From RUG12783 sp946409545 (GTDB lineage: Bacteria > Bacillota_I > Bacilli_A > RF39 > UBA660), in the NCBI GenBank assembly GCA_946409545.1, contig CAMJWT010000006.1, forward strand, positions 1 to 64,000: a stretch of 64,000 nt of DNA, read 5' to 3'. The notes below the pieces were generated by a model. The model was not told the DNA's origin and did no database searches. It saw only the letters and a list, made by a program, of their open reading frames with translations. Below, piece by piece: positions 44,201 to 51,866 of the stretch. The translations under genes and the position numbers were made by a program. The first letter of the stretch is position 1, and the number at the start of each line of letters is the position of its first letter.

Positions 44201-45144
44201 GCTTTTAAAGTATCTGTTCCCTTTACTTTAAGTGATAAAGATGTTTTACTTAAAGTTACTTTTGTAACAGCAACTGTTGTTGATGTTTTATTCCATTGAG
44301 CATAAATTGTCATATTTGAATTTACTATTGTATCAGAACTTACTTTAGTTCCATCTGTTGCCTTAGTATACCATCCTTTAAATGTATAACCACTTCTTGT
44401 TGGTGTTGGTAAACTTCCAATTTTTTTACCAGCAACTACACTTAAACTTGTTGGTGATACACTACCACCATTTGGATTCAAAGTTACTTTATATGTTGTT
44501 ACAGGAGTTGCAGGCTTTATAACTGTTATTTTACAAGTTGCTGTTTTACCATTATGGGCTTTTGCTGTTATGGTTACTGTTCCTGCTGTTCTTGCTGAAA
44601 CATAACCATTTTCATTAACAGTTGCAACACTAGCGTTACTACTTGTCCATGTAATAGTTTGATTTGTTGCATTACCTGGTTCAATAGTTAATCTTGATTT
44701 AAGATTTATATTTTTTCCAACATCCATTTTAATATTATTAGGATCTATACGTAAACTTGTAACGGCTATTGGACTAGATGTTTCTTTTTTCCAATGAGCA
44801 TAAATGGTTGTTGATTTACTAAACTTTGTACTAGTTGTTACTTTAGAACCACCATTTAGTTCTGTATACCAACCTACAAAGATAAATCCATCTCTTTTAG
44901 GTGTTGGAAGTGTTTCAATATTAGTTCCTGATTTTATCGTGGCACTTTTTGGTGATACTGTACCATTTTTAGGATTAAAAGTTATCGTAACTTTAGCAGA
45001 TGCTAATGCTCCAAACTTCTCTCTTTCATAATCACTAGTATTTGTCTTAAATACATTTACCTTAAATAGTAGGAATGTAATTGAAAAAATCATTAATGCT
45101 ATTCCTACTACAATAAATAATTTTTCTTTAGCTATTTTTTTCAT
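41299..45144 (-). CDS. giant surface protein: InlB/Big_2 repeats, tyrosine phosphatase, metallo-beta-lactamase
   Basis: A 1281-residue protein with a membrane helix near the N-terminus (LFIVVGIALMIFSITFLLF). From about 45 to 540, three InlB B-repeats (Flg_new, each ending in FxGWYT..YAxW) alternate with Big_2 domains. Then comes a phosphatase of the Y_phosphatase3 type: IPNIRDLGG, YRGSNP, and HCAVGKDRTG with C782 and the CX5R loop. The last 340 residues are a ComEC-like metallo-beta-lactamase: THAHNDH (H983 on), LTGDLED and LPHHGKG. Both catalytic sites look intact. It should act outside the cell. Start 45144 chosen for AGAGGTAAG. A phosphatase-nuclease or phosphatase-lipase pairing is inference. 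Confidence 0.88.
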   Translation of the reverse strand: MKKIAKEKLFIVVGIALMIFSITFLLFKVNVFKTNTSDYEREKFGALASAKVTITFNPKNGTVSPKSATIKSGTNIETLPTPKRDGFIFVGWYTELNGGSKVTTSTKFSKSTTIYAHWKKETSSPIAVTSLRIDPNNIKMDVGKNINLKSRLTIEPGNATNQTITWTSSNASVATVNENGYVSARTAGTVTITAKAHNGKTATCKITVIKPATPVTTYKVTLNPNGGSVSPTSLSVVAGKKIGSLPTPTRSGYTFKGWYTKATDGTKVSSDTIVNSNMTIYAQWNKTSTTVAVTKVTLSKTSLSLKVKGTDTLKATIIPSNATNKTITWSSNNTKIATVDKNGKVTAVSKGTATITAKAHNGVAATCKVTVTNSGTPTTTYKVTLNPNGGSVSPTSLSVVAGQKVGKLPTPTRSGYTFKGWFTKQSGGDKVTSSTVIKSNITIYAQWNKTSTTVVVTSITLDKNSLNLKEKETYTLKVTIIPSSATDKTITWSSSNTSVATIDKNGKVTGVKAGTATITAKSNNGKTATCKVTVTKQSGQTIPPTQSGKSIEIMNSAANDYKKNIKEKIITDPEKEKAYIEDIYTKHNCSKNTCWWPNNSITTLTGEIKVYDQNNNYLLKIDSSKLANVLIPGNSYYLKNGNTTEHIIVNKNAYRMIKVDGIPNIRDLGGMSASGGTIKYGLLYRGSNPNRNGSVAASVFKQIGINMIVDLRRDDTAELKAKKQKEDISPLKDNKITKVTKGVNSYPSSQSTGNKSGDQLNRIAVRYIMERIVNGNKIYYHCAVGKDRTGTVSYLIGAILGADSNSLLKDYSLSYLSYPKGGDSLHYDKFNNLVNYINKTYKGDNLEAKAINWLLYESKDKNADINLVNKFRSKMIDGSPTSYKLDSNGNAVKSSSGTPTPTPPSTTSSCNSKNQKIHFIKQDGAGDAILLESDCHFAMVDVGVPHSDTKKSDDVRCSKVINYVKARMKEAKVNSLDFIILTHAHNDHIGCGVSILNNIKVNSIYLKRAFKDQLGLSGAKNKIVNDIVDKANEKKIAINYVDTKSDSDDYVMKLSLGKMSLRLYNTKQRLDEAPWNTAEGNGFYDNENNNSIVTLVTVNNKKALLTGDLEDYNVMKKIVAKTGNVNILKLPHHGKGIYNELQLGLCGLAIYNINGKIKETLVGTGQGKLNPTYLVSTSGEDVYKGKCSRDLKNCNGEKNTKENLNLEGYFCFTKAGFTDSNYSKKTYTPGANLFAVQSDKVKSAVVFDIAANGTITPSGYKNINGGINNVNLNKIYNFLGL
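43943..44490. repeat. recent 489-bp tandem repeat inside the surface protein gene
   Basis: The second and third InlB/Big_2 pairs are 489 bp (163 codons) apart. A stretch from 43943 to about 44004 is identical to the one 489 bases on, for about 62 bases, showing recent duplication or gene conversion. Confidence 0.75.
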
Positions 45145-45161
45145 ACTTACCTCTATTCTCA

Positions 45162-45167
45162 TTATAT
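45162..45167 (-). promoter_or_regulatory. -10 box of the giant surface protein gene
   Basis: TATAAT on the minus strand, 17 bases before the ATG at 45144; a very short leader. Confidence 0.5.
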
Positions 45168-45243
45168 AATAGTATTAAATAAAATTAAAGTATTATTTCT
45201 TCATTATAAATACTTTCTTATTATATTAAATTAAATGCATAAT

Positions 45244-45266
45244 AAAAGGATGATTTTTGTCATCCT
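45244..45266 (-). terminator. terminator of the rel operon
   Basis: AGGATGA and TCATCCT pair around a 6-base loop with a T run on the minus-strand side; directly downstream of the stop at 45276. Confidence 0.8.
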
Positions 45267-45275
45267 AATACTTTA

Positions 45276-46739
45276 TTATTTATCATCATCTTGTTCATGG
45301 GATTTTATAAAATCCATAATTTTTCTTCTTGCATTTGTTGTAACAACTTTATTTAACCAATCATCTTTTGGTACAAATACTTTAGAGTCTGTTACAATTC
45401 TTACACGATCATTATTTTGTAGTTTGTAATCAAATGGTACTGCTTGATCATTTACTATTGATGCAATCATCGTATTACCTAAATCTGTATGAATCTTATA
45501 GGCAAAGTCAATTGGTGTTGCTCCAGTTGGTAATTCAATAATTTCACCTTGTGTTGTACGAACATATATATTTTTAGAAAATAATTCTTGTTTAGCTCTT
45601 TTAACAAATTCAATATTATCCTTAATACTACTATCAAGTTCAGAAATTGATCTAAAGAATTGAAAGTTATTTTCCAAATCTTTTTGCATCTTAATGGATG
45701 CCATATTTTTATTCTTAAACCAATATGATGTAAGTCCATACATTGCAATTCTTTCCATTTCTTTTGTTCTTATTTGAAATTGAACTAAAAGATTTCCTTC
45801 TGAGAATACTGTAGTATGAATAGCTTGATACATATTTGTTTTTGGTTTAACAATATAATCTTTAAATTTATAAGTAAATGGTGGATATAAAGAATGAATA
45901 ACCATTAAAGCAAGATAACATTCTTTAACTGTTTTTACAATTACTTTAATACATAATAAATCATGTATATTTTCAATTGTAGCTTTTGTTATTAACTTCT
46001 TATGAACGCTATAAACATCTTTATATTGAAGTTCTATATGTGATTTAATACCTTCTTGTTTGAGTTTAGTTTTAACATCAAGAACCATTTTATTTAATAG
46101 TTTTTTAGAACTATCATGAATTACTTTTAATTTCTTTTCTAAATCACGATATGCATCTGGTTTTAAGTAATAGAAACAAATGTTTTCAAGTTCATTTTTT
46201 ATTTGATAAGATCCAATATAATATGCAAGTGGTACATATATTTCTAGTGTTTCTAATGCGATTTTATTTTGACGATCCGTTTTCTTATAATTTAATGTAC
46301 GCATATTATGTAATCTATCGGCTAATTTGATTATGACAATTCTTGCATCTTTCTTGATACCAACGATTATTCTTCTTATATTTTGAGCAATTAGTTCATT
46401 ACTAGATAGTAATGTCATTTTAGATATTTTAGTTACTCCATCGACTAGGAACGCAACCGTAGGATTAAATTCTTTTTCAATTTCTTCATATGATGCTTTT
46501 GTATCTTCAATTACATCATGTAAAAGACCAGCACATAAAGTATCAGTATCAGCGTGCATGTTAGCTAAAATACATGCTACCGCAAGAGGGTGTGTTATAT
46601 AGTCTTCTCCACTCTCTCTTTTTTGATTTTTATGATACTTATTAGCAATTTTAAATGCTTTATAAACAATGTTCCAATCGTTTTTATTATACGATTTAAC
46701 TTTCTTTTCTAATAAACTTAATCCTATATCTATTTCCAT
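45276..46739 (-). CDS. rel: RelA/SpoT-family (p)ppGpp hydrolase, synthetase site degenerate
   Basis: A 487-residue Rel protein made of an HD hydrolase domain (about 20-160), a synthetase-type domain (about 190-345) and a TGS domain (about 375-445); the helical and ACT ends of full-length Rel (about 730) are absent. Hydrolase residues are intact: QKRESGEDYITHP, LLHDVIEDT and KLADRLHNMRTL. The synthetase side is degenerate by comparison with Rel from Streptococcus as I recall it: QYKDVYSV for RPKHIYSI, NMYQAIHT for NGYQSLHT, and FQIRT preceded by Gln where EIQIRT has the catalytic Glu. So it probably degrades but may not make (p)ppGpp. Third gene of an operon. Confidence 0.85.
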   Translation of the reverse strand: MEIDIGLSLLEKKVKSYNKNDWNIVYKAFKIANKYHKNQKRESGEDYITHPLAVACILANMHADTDTLCAGLLHDVIEDTKASYEEIEKEFNPTVAFLVDGVTKISKMTLLSSNELIAQNIRRIIVGIKKDARIVIIKLADRLHNMRTLNYKKTDRQNKIALETLEIYVPLAYYIGSYQIKNELENICFYYLKPDAYRDLEKKLKVIHDSSKKLLNKMVLDVKTKLKQEGIKSHIELQYKDVYSVHKKLITKATIENIHDLLCIKVIVKTVKECYLALMVIHSLYPPFTYKFKDYIVKPKTNMYQAIHTTVFSEGNLLVQFQIRTKEMERIAMYGLTSYWFKNKNMASIKMQKDLENNFQFFRSISELDSSIKDNIEFVKRAKQELFSKNIYVRTTQGEIIELPTGATPIDFAYKIHTDLGNTMIASIVNDQAVPFDYKLQNNDRVRIVTDSKVFVPKDDWLNKVVTTNARRKIMDFIKSHEQDDDK

Positions 46740-46769
46740 AACTAACCTCTTATGTTAGATAGATTATTA

Positions 46770-47216
46770 CTAACATCCTTCAGATTTATACTCTTTACAT
46801 ACTAAACATACTTTATAATCAAATGATTTATTATAATCGACTTTACCATCCGTTGTTGCTTGTTTTGGTCTTTGTGATACTTCAACATAACTTTGATCAA
46901 GGCAAGTATCGCTAGATCCTTTAGGGCTTTTAAAAGTAGATATATAAGGGGGACTAGCATATTTACCATTATATTTTTCATCTCCAACTAAATATTTTAA
47001 TCGAAGTTTTAATTTTGTTGTCGTAGTTGGCATATCACCAGTATCAATAATATATTCCATAGCAGCTTCTTGCATACCTTCTTCATAATTTTGATAAACT
47101 TTTATTTTGGAATTATCATAATAAGAATCATATGCTAGTAAGGCAAGACCTGCAATTATACTTAATAAAACAATAACTGCTAATAACTCTACTAAACTAA
47201 ACCCTTTATTATTCAT
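46770..47216 (-). CDS. type IV pilin-like prepilin protein
   Basis: A 148-residue protein starting MNNKGFSLVELLAVIVLL, a class III prepilin signal: cleavage after Gly, N-methyl-type Phe, and Glu at +5, followed by the assembly helix. The head domain has four cysteines (SSDTCLDQSYVEV, KVCLVCKEYKSEGC). It should be processed by a prepilin peptidase and built into a pseudopilus, such as a ComG-type competence structure. No other pilus gene is nearby. The start at 47216 uses ATGAATAA overlapping the transketolase stop. Confidence 0.82.
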   Translation of the reverse strand: MNNKGFSLVELLAVIVLLSIIAGLALLAYDSYYDNSKIKVYQNYEEGMQEAAMEYIIDTGDMPTTTTKLKLRLKYLVGDEKYNGKYASPPYISTFKSPKGSSDTCLDQSYVEVSQRPKQATTDGKVDYNKSFDYKVCLVCKEYKSEGC

Positions 47217-49191
47217 CTTCTTCATTAATATTTTTTTCATTTTCATCTTCTTCTTTCTTACCTTTATTTAATATTGAGTCAACTATTATTTTGGAAGTAA
47301 ATCCAAAATTTTCTAGTACATCTTCTTTTTTAGCACTTGCACCAAAACTTTCAATACCAATTACATTTTTTGTAAAACGATAATAATAATCTGGTACACC
47401 ATATGTTATAGCATAAACTTCTTTATTATCAGGATTAAAATCATATGGATTATCATAATATAATTGTGGACAAGGAATACTTACTATTCGTGAGTCAATT
47501 CCAATTGATTTTAATTCTTCAGAAACTTTAATTGTTAAACCTAATTCTTCACCATTAGATAGAAGAACAAGATAATCATCAGTTTCTTCTTTTTTAAGAA
47601 TATATGCCCCTTTATTAACATTACCACCTTTGGTTAATTCACTAATTTCTTTATTATCTCTTGGAAGAACTAATACAGAAGGCCTACTGTTTTCCAAAAT
47701 ATCTTTATATGATGCGATTAACTCATTAACATCGAATGGTCTATATACATATAAATTTGGTATTAGTTCAAGAGATGCTAACTGTTCAATAGGTTGATGT
47801 GTTTTACCATCTTCACCTACTGTTATTGAATCATGAGTAAAAATATAAATTACTGGTAAATTCATAAGAGCACTCATTCTAATAGCTGGTCTTAAATAAT
47901 CACTAAATACTAAGAATGTACTTCCAAAAGGACGAAGTCCTGATAAAGCCATACCATTTAAGATAGATCCCATTGCATGTTCTCTAATTCCAAAATAGAT
48001 ATTTCTTCCTCGATAATTATTTTTATCAAATACTGGATAATTATTTAAATTCGTTTTACAAGAACTGGATAAGTCTGCACTTCCACCAATTAATAATGGA
48101 AACTTATTTGCTACTTCATTTAAAATAGCATTTGATAAATCTCTTAATGATTTGCCTTCATAATCAAGAATAATATTTTCCATCTCATATTTTGAATTTT
48201 GATCTATTAATGGTTTTAAATCATTTAATCTTGATTCTTTTAAATTATTATATCTTCTTTTCCAATCTTTATATTCTAAGTTCATTCTTGCATCAATTTG
48301 ATCTGTTAAATAAGTAGCTGCATCCATACTAACGGTAAATGGACTATCATACAAATCAAGTTTTGTTTTGATATTTGATATATCATCTGTTGATAAGGGT
48401 TTACCATGAACAACATTCGATCCTTCATTTTCAGAATATTTACCAATAACCGTTTTACATATGATAATTGATGGTCGATCACTTTTCTTTGCTTTAGTAA
48501 TAGCGTTATCAATTTCTCTAACGGAATCTCCATCAACCGTGTGAACATCAAAGTTAATTGCTTTAAATCGGGCATTAACATCTTCAATACTTGATTTATC
48601 TAAATCACCATCAAGAGTGACATCATTAGAATCATATAAAATAATTAATTTATTAAGATTTAGTTTACCTGCTAATGCTAGTGCTTCGTAACTAACACCT
48701 TCCATTAAGTCACCATCACCTGCTAAAACATATGTATAGTGATCAATAATGTTTCCCATTGTAGCATTTAAATGAGCTTCACTAATAGCCATACCAACAC
48801 TACTTGCAACACCTTGTCCAAGTGGACCAGTTGTCATTTCAACAAAAGGAATATCAACTTCAGGATGGCCTGGCGTCTTACTATTTAATACTCTTAATGA
48901 TTTTATATCTTCCATCGTTAAAATATCTAACATATACATAATGGAATATAAAAGTGGAGCTCCATGTCCAGCTGATAAGATAAAGCGATCACGATTTATC
49001 CAATCTAAGTCTTTTCTATTAAATGATAAATGTCTACTAAATAATGTATAAAGAACTACTGCTGCTCCAAGACAAATACCTGGATGACCTGATTTAGCAT
49101 TATTAATCATATCAATGGATAAACCTCTTAAATTATTAATTACTTTATAATCCATTTCAAAGTTTTCTTTTTTCCGAGGAATCAAAAACAT
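47209..49191 (-). CDS. tkt: transketolase
   Basis: A 660-residue thiamine diphosphate enzyme moving two-carbon units between sugars in the pentose phosphate pathway. SAKSGHPGICLGAA and GAGDGDLMEG type segments (VLAGDGDLMEGVSYEAL) bind ThDP and Mg; GIREHAMGSILNGMALSG and TVGEDGKTHQPIEQLASL are the family's pyrimidine-domain motifs. Full length for bacteria. The acidic Glu/Asp/Asn-rich C-terminus (EEDENEKNINEEDE) is unusual. Start follows AGGTGATA. It opens an operon with a pilin and rel, joined by ATGAATAA. Confidence 0.95.
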   Translation of the reverse strand: MFLIPRKKENFEMDYKVINNLRGLSIDMINNAKSGHPGICLGAAVVLYTLFSRHLSFNRKDLDWINRDRFILSAGHGAPLLYSIMYMLDILTMEDIKSLRVLNSKTPGHPEVDIPFVEMTTGPLGQGVASSVGMAISEAHLNATMGNIIDHYTYVLAGDGDLMEGVSYEALALAGKLNLNKLIILYDSNDVTLDGDLDKSSIEDVNARFKAINFDVHTVDGDSVREIDNAITKAKKSDRPSIIICKTVIGKYSENEGSNVVHGKPLSTDDISNIKTKLDLYDSPFTVSMDAATYLTDQIDARMNLEYKDWKRRYNNLKESRLNDLKPLIDQNSKYEMENIILDYEGKSLRDLSNAILNEVANKFPLLIGGSADLSSSCKTNLNNYPVFDKNNYRGRNIYFGIREHAMGSILNGMALSGLRPFGSTFLVFSDYLRPAIRMSALMNLPVIYIFTHDSITVGEDGKTHQPIEQLASLELIPNLYVYRPFDVNELIASYKDILENSRPSVLVLPRDNKEISELTKGGNVNKGAYILKKEETDDYLVLLSNGEELGLTIKVSEELKSIGIDSRIVSIPCPQLYYDNPYDFNPDNKEVYAITYGVPDYYYRFTKNVIGIESFGASAKKEDVLENFGFTSKIIVDSILNKGKKEEDENEKNINEEDE

Positions 49192-49210
49192 AATATCACC
49201 TACTATTTCT

Positions 49211-49216
49211 ATTATA
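49211..49216 (-). promoter_or_regulatory. -10 box of the transketolase operon
   Basis: TATAAT on the minus strand, 19 bases before the ATG at 49191, with the AGGTGAT site in between. Confidence 0.55.
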
Positions 49217-49261
49217 CTATTTAATTAATTGATTTTTTAGATTTACGTTATATTTACAATA

Positions 49262-51088
49262 CTATTTACATTTATTCTTTACATATTTATAGAAAGAACT
49301 TGAATAGTTATCTGCTCTTCTATTACAAGATTTAGCTCCACCTGCAGGACGTTCAAATACCTGACAAAATTTAGTTACCATTTGATAAGCAGAATTCTTA
49401 CTTTGAAGTACTTTAAAACTATTCTTTTCCCCATTTCTTAATTCATGTAATAAATAATCTAATTGGCATTCAACTGTTTTATATTTATCACCACAATATT
49501 TCTTTAAATTAGTAAATCTTCCTTTATGCCACTGACAAATACCATAACTTGTTCCATTATCACCATAGATTGTTGGTTTAAAGTTACTTTCTGCTTGAAT
49601 GTTAGCAAGTAATCCTGTAACAGCTTCATTAGAAAATCCTGTTGCAAGTAAACTTAAACATATTGTTTGTTTATTATTACTTCCTTGAACATATGTTAAA
49701 TATTTTAAGCCTTTTGGTCGTGGATTAGCTTCTGATATATATTGTAATGGATCAACCAAAGAATTCTTTTTATAAAGTTGGAAATATAATTTACCATCAC
49801 CTGCTAGAACTGTTTTATCATCATGTAAATACCCTACTAACTCACCTTTTTTAACTTTATAATTCATTTTCATGTAGTTAACAACATTAGGATTTAAATT
49901 ACCATAAATAGCGGTATAATCACCATGTTTTATTTTTACAAACCATCCATATTCTTCATTTCGCATAACAGCTTCAACAGTACCACTATCTATCGCAATA
50001 ATTCTTGTTCCATATTTAGCTTCTATTTCAATACCTTTTGATTTATTGCTATAAAATGTAATTATTTGAGAATTATCTGGAGTTCCTGCATATATATTAT
50101 TTTTAGCATCTGTAGCATTACTACTACCTATTGGCCAATAGAATGTTGTTTTGATATTAGAATTTGGTTTATAAGCATTTTCATGTTTAGAAATATCATA
50201 TATTTTATACTTATCACCAAAATAATGATTAATAATTGTATTATATTTTTTACCATCAGTACTCATTTTAATAATGTTTGATATTATTTCATCGGTTACA
50301 TTAAAGTTTATTTTCTCTGTATAAGAAACAAATGCTTTTTCTGTATCAAAACCCTTAGGTACAATTATTTCATGTCTACTATCAAGATAAGCATCAAAGA
50401 TTAATGGATAATCTTCACTTGTCAAATCACAACTTGCATTACCACAACAATTAAAATCATTTTCATTTAAATATATTGTTTTCGTATTACTATTGTAACC
50501 ACGAGACAATACAAGAGATCTCATGATAATAAAGAATGATTTATATATATTCTTTTTTTGATCATTTTTAAGTCGATTAAATGATGGAAGACTATCTAGT
50601 TTAGTATGAGCTAAACATTCAATAAATTCATCTAATTTCATTATTCTATTAGTTTTACCAGTTTTAATTACAATTGATGTATTATTGAAATCATATCGTC
50701 CATCGACATAATCTCCACTAATAATAATATCTTCTTCACCATATATAACTCCATGAATAAAAATAATTCCTAAAGTTAATATTAATACTGATAAAATTAA
50801 TACAACAACATTCAGTTTATTACTAAATAATTTTTTAGTACTTTTTTTATATTTATCAAAATCAAATTCTTTTATTTTATTTTTTAATTTATTAAAATAT
50901 TCAATAAAAATATTATTTCTGGTTTCTTTAATATCTTTTTCTTCTTTTTCTTTTTGTTTTTTGATATCTCTTACTTCTTCTTTTCTTTCATCATATTCTT
51001 GACTATAATCAAAAAATAAAGGTTCACTGGAAGTCTTTTTTTCTTCTTTTTGTAATTTTTCTTCTTCTTCTTGTTCATCAGTATGCAT
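49262..51088 (-). CDS. membrane-anchored lysozyme-type wall protein with degenerate M23 domain
   Basis: A 608-residue protein. Residues 1-90 are charged and cytoplasmic, one helix spans the membrane (about 91-113), and the rest is outside. Residues about 340-440 look like an M23/LytM domain but the zinc ligands are missing: SKGIEIEAKYGT for HxGxDxxA, AIYGNLNP where His is usual, and YFQLYKKNSLVDPLQYI for HLHFEV. Residues about 475-608 match a phage-tail-type lysozyme (GFSNEAVTGLLANIQAES, GICQWHKGRFTNLKKY). It probably cuts peptidoglycan, with the M23-like part as a binding module. Divergent to a two-component system. AGGAGGTC sets the start. Confidence 0.82.
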   Translation of the reverse strand: MHTDEQEEEEKLQKEEKKTSSEPLFFDYSQEYDERKEEVRDIKKQKEKEEKDIKETRNNIFIEYFNKLKNKIKEFDFDKYKKSTKKLFSNKLNVVVLILSVLILTLGIIFIHGVIYGEEDIIISGDYVDGRYDFNNTSIVIKTGKTNRIMKLDEFIECLAHTKLDSLPSFNRLKNDQKKNIYKSFFIIMRSLVLSRGYNSNTKTIYLNENDFNCCGNASCDLTSEDYPLIFDAYLDSRHEIIVPKGFDTEKAFVSYTEKINFNVTDEIISNIIKMSTDGKKYNTIINHYFGDKYKIYDISKHENAYKPNSNIKTTFYWPIGSSNATDAKNNIYAGTPDNSQIITFYSNKSKGIEIEAKYGTRIIAIDSGTVEAVMRNEEYGWFVKIKHGDYTAIYGNLNPNVVNYMKMNYKVKKGELVGYLHDDKTVLAGDGKLYFQLYKKNSLVDPLQYISEANPRPKGLKYLTYVQGSNNKQTICLSLLATGFSNEAVTGLLANIQAESNFKPTIYGDNGTSYGICQWHKGRFTNLKKYCGDKYKTVECQLDYLLHELRNGEKNSFKVLQSKNSAYQMVTKFCQVFERPAGGAKSCNRRADNYSSSFYKYVKNKCK

Positions 51089-51206
51089 TAAAGACCTCCT
51101 ATTATAAGAAAATAATAACATAAACGCATTATTATTTCAATTAAACACTATAAATAATTCACTTAAAATTCACAATTATATAGTATACTTTTTATAGGTG
51201 ATGCAA

Positions 51207-51866
51207 ATGAGAGTATTAATTATTGATGATGAGGAATTAATTCGTGATGTTATCAAAGAATACTGTAATCATGAAAACTTTGAAACAATGGAAGCTGAAA
51301 ATGGTATTATCGCTTTAAATCTTTTAAGAAATAATCATTTTGATGTTATTGTTCTTGATATCATGATGCCTAAAATGGATGGATATACTTTCTTTAAAGA
51401 AATGAAAAATGAATATGATATTCCTACTATCGTTGTTTCTGCAAGAAATGATGAATATGATAAACTTCAAGGATTTGAATTAGGTATAGATGATTATCTA
51501 ACTAAACCATTTAGTCCTAGAGAACTAATCGCAAGAATTAAAGCGATTACTAAAAGATATCATAAAGAAGAAGATCTATATGAATATAAAACATTAAAAA
51601 TCGATTTTAAAGCTCACGTTTTAACAATTGATAATAAAGAAGTTAAAATAACTCTTAAAGAATATGAAATATTAAAATATTTTATAAATAATAAAAATAT
51701 CGCGATTCCAAGAGATGAATTATTAAATAAAATATGGGGATATGATTTCTATGGCGACGATCGAACGATTGATACTCATATCAAAATGTTAAGAGCTAAT
51801 TTAGGAAAATATCGAGATATGATTGAAACTATTCGTGGTGTTGGGTATAAATTCTATGAAAAATAA
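51207..51866 (+). CDS. OmpR-family response regulator
   Basis: A 219-residue two-component regulator. The receiver domain has the acidic pair DDEE, phosphoacceptor Asp in VIVLDIMMPKMDGY, VVSARN and the switch Lys in YLTKPFSPREL; the C-terminal winged helix contains LLNKIWGYDF and DDRTIDTHIKMLRANLGK. AGGTGATG fits the ATG at 51207. Its histidine kinase overlaps by 11 bases. Divergent from a wall-lysozyme gene, which is a likely target by position only. Confidence 0.96.
   Translation: MRVLIIDDEELIRDVIKEYCNHENFETMEAENGIIALNLLRNNHFDVIVLDIMMPKMDGYTFFKEMKNEYDIPTIVVSARNDEYDKLQGFELGIDDYLTKPFSPRELIARIKAITKRYHKEEDLYEYKTLKIDFKAHVLTIDNKEVKITLKEYEILKYFINNKNIAIPRDELLNKIWGYDFYGDDRTIDTHIKMLRANLGKYRDMIETIRGVGYKFYEK

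Noticed and set aside
49262..51088. Prophage lysin
   Set aside because: The lysozyme domain is of a phage-tail type, but the protein has a charged cytoplasmic part and a membrane helix, and its neighbours are chromosomal genes (transketolase, two-component system).
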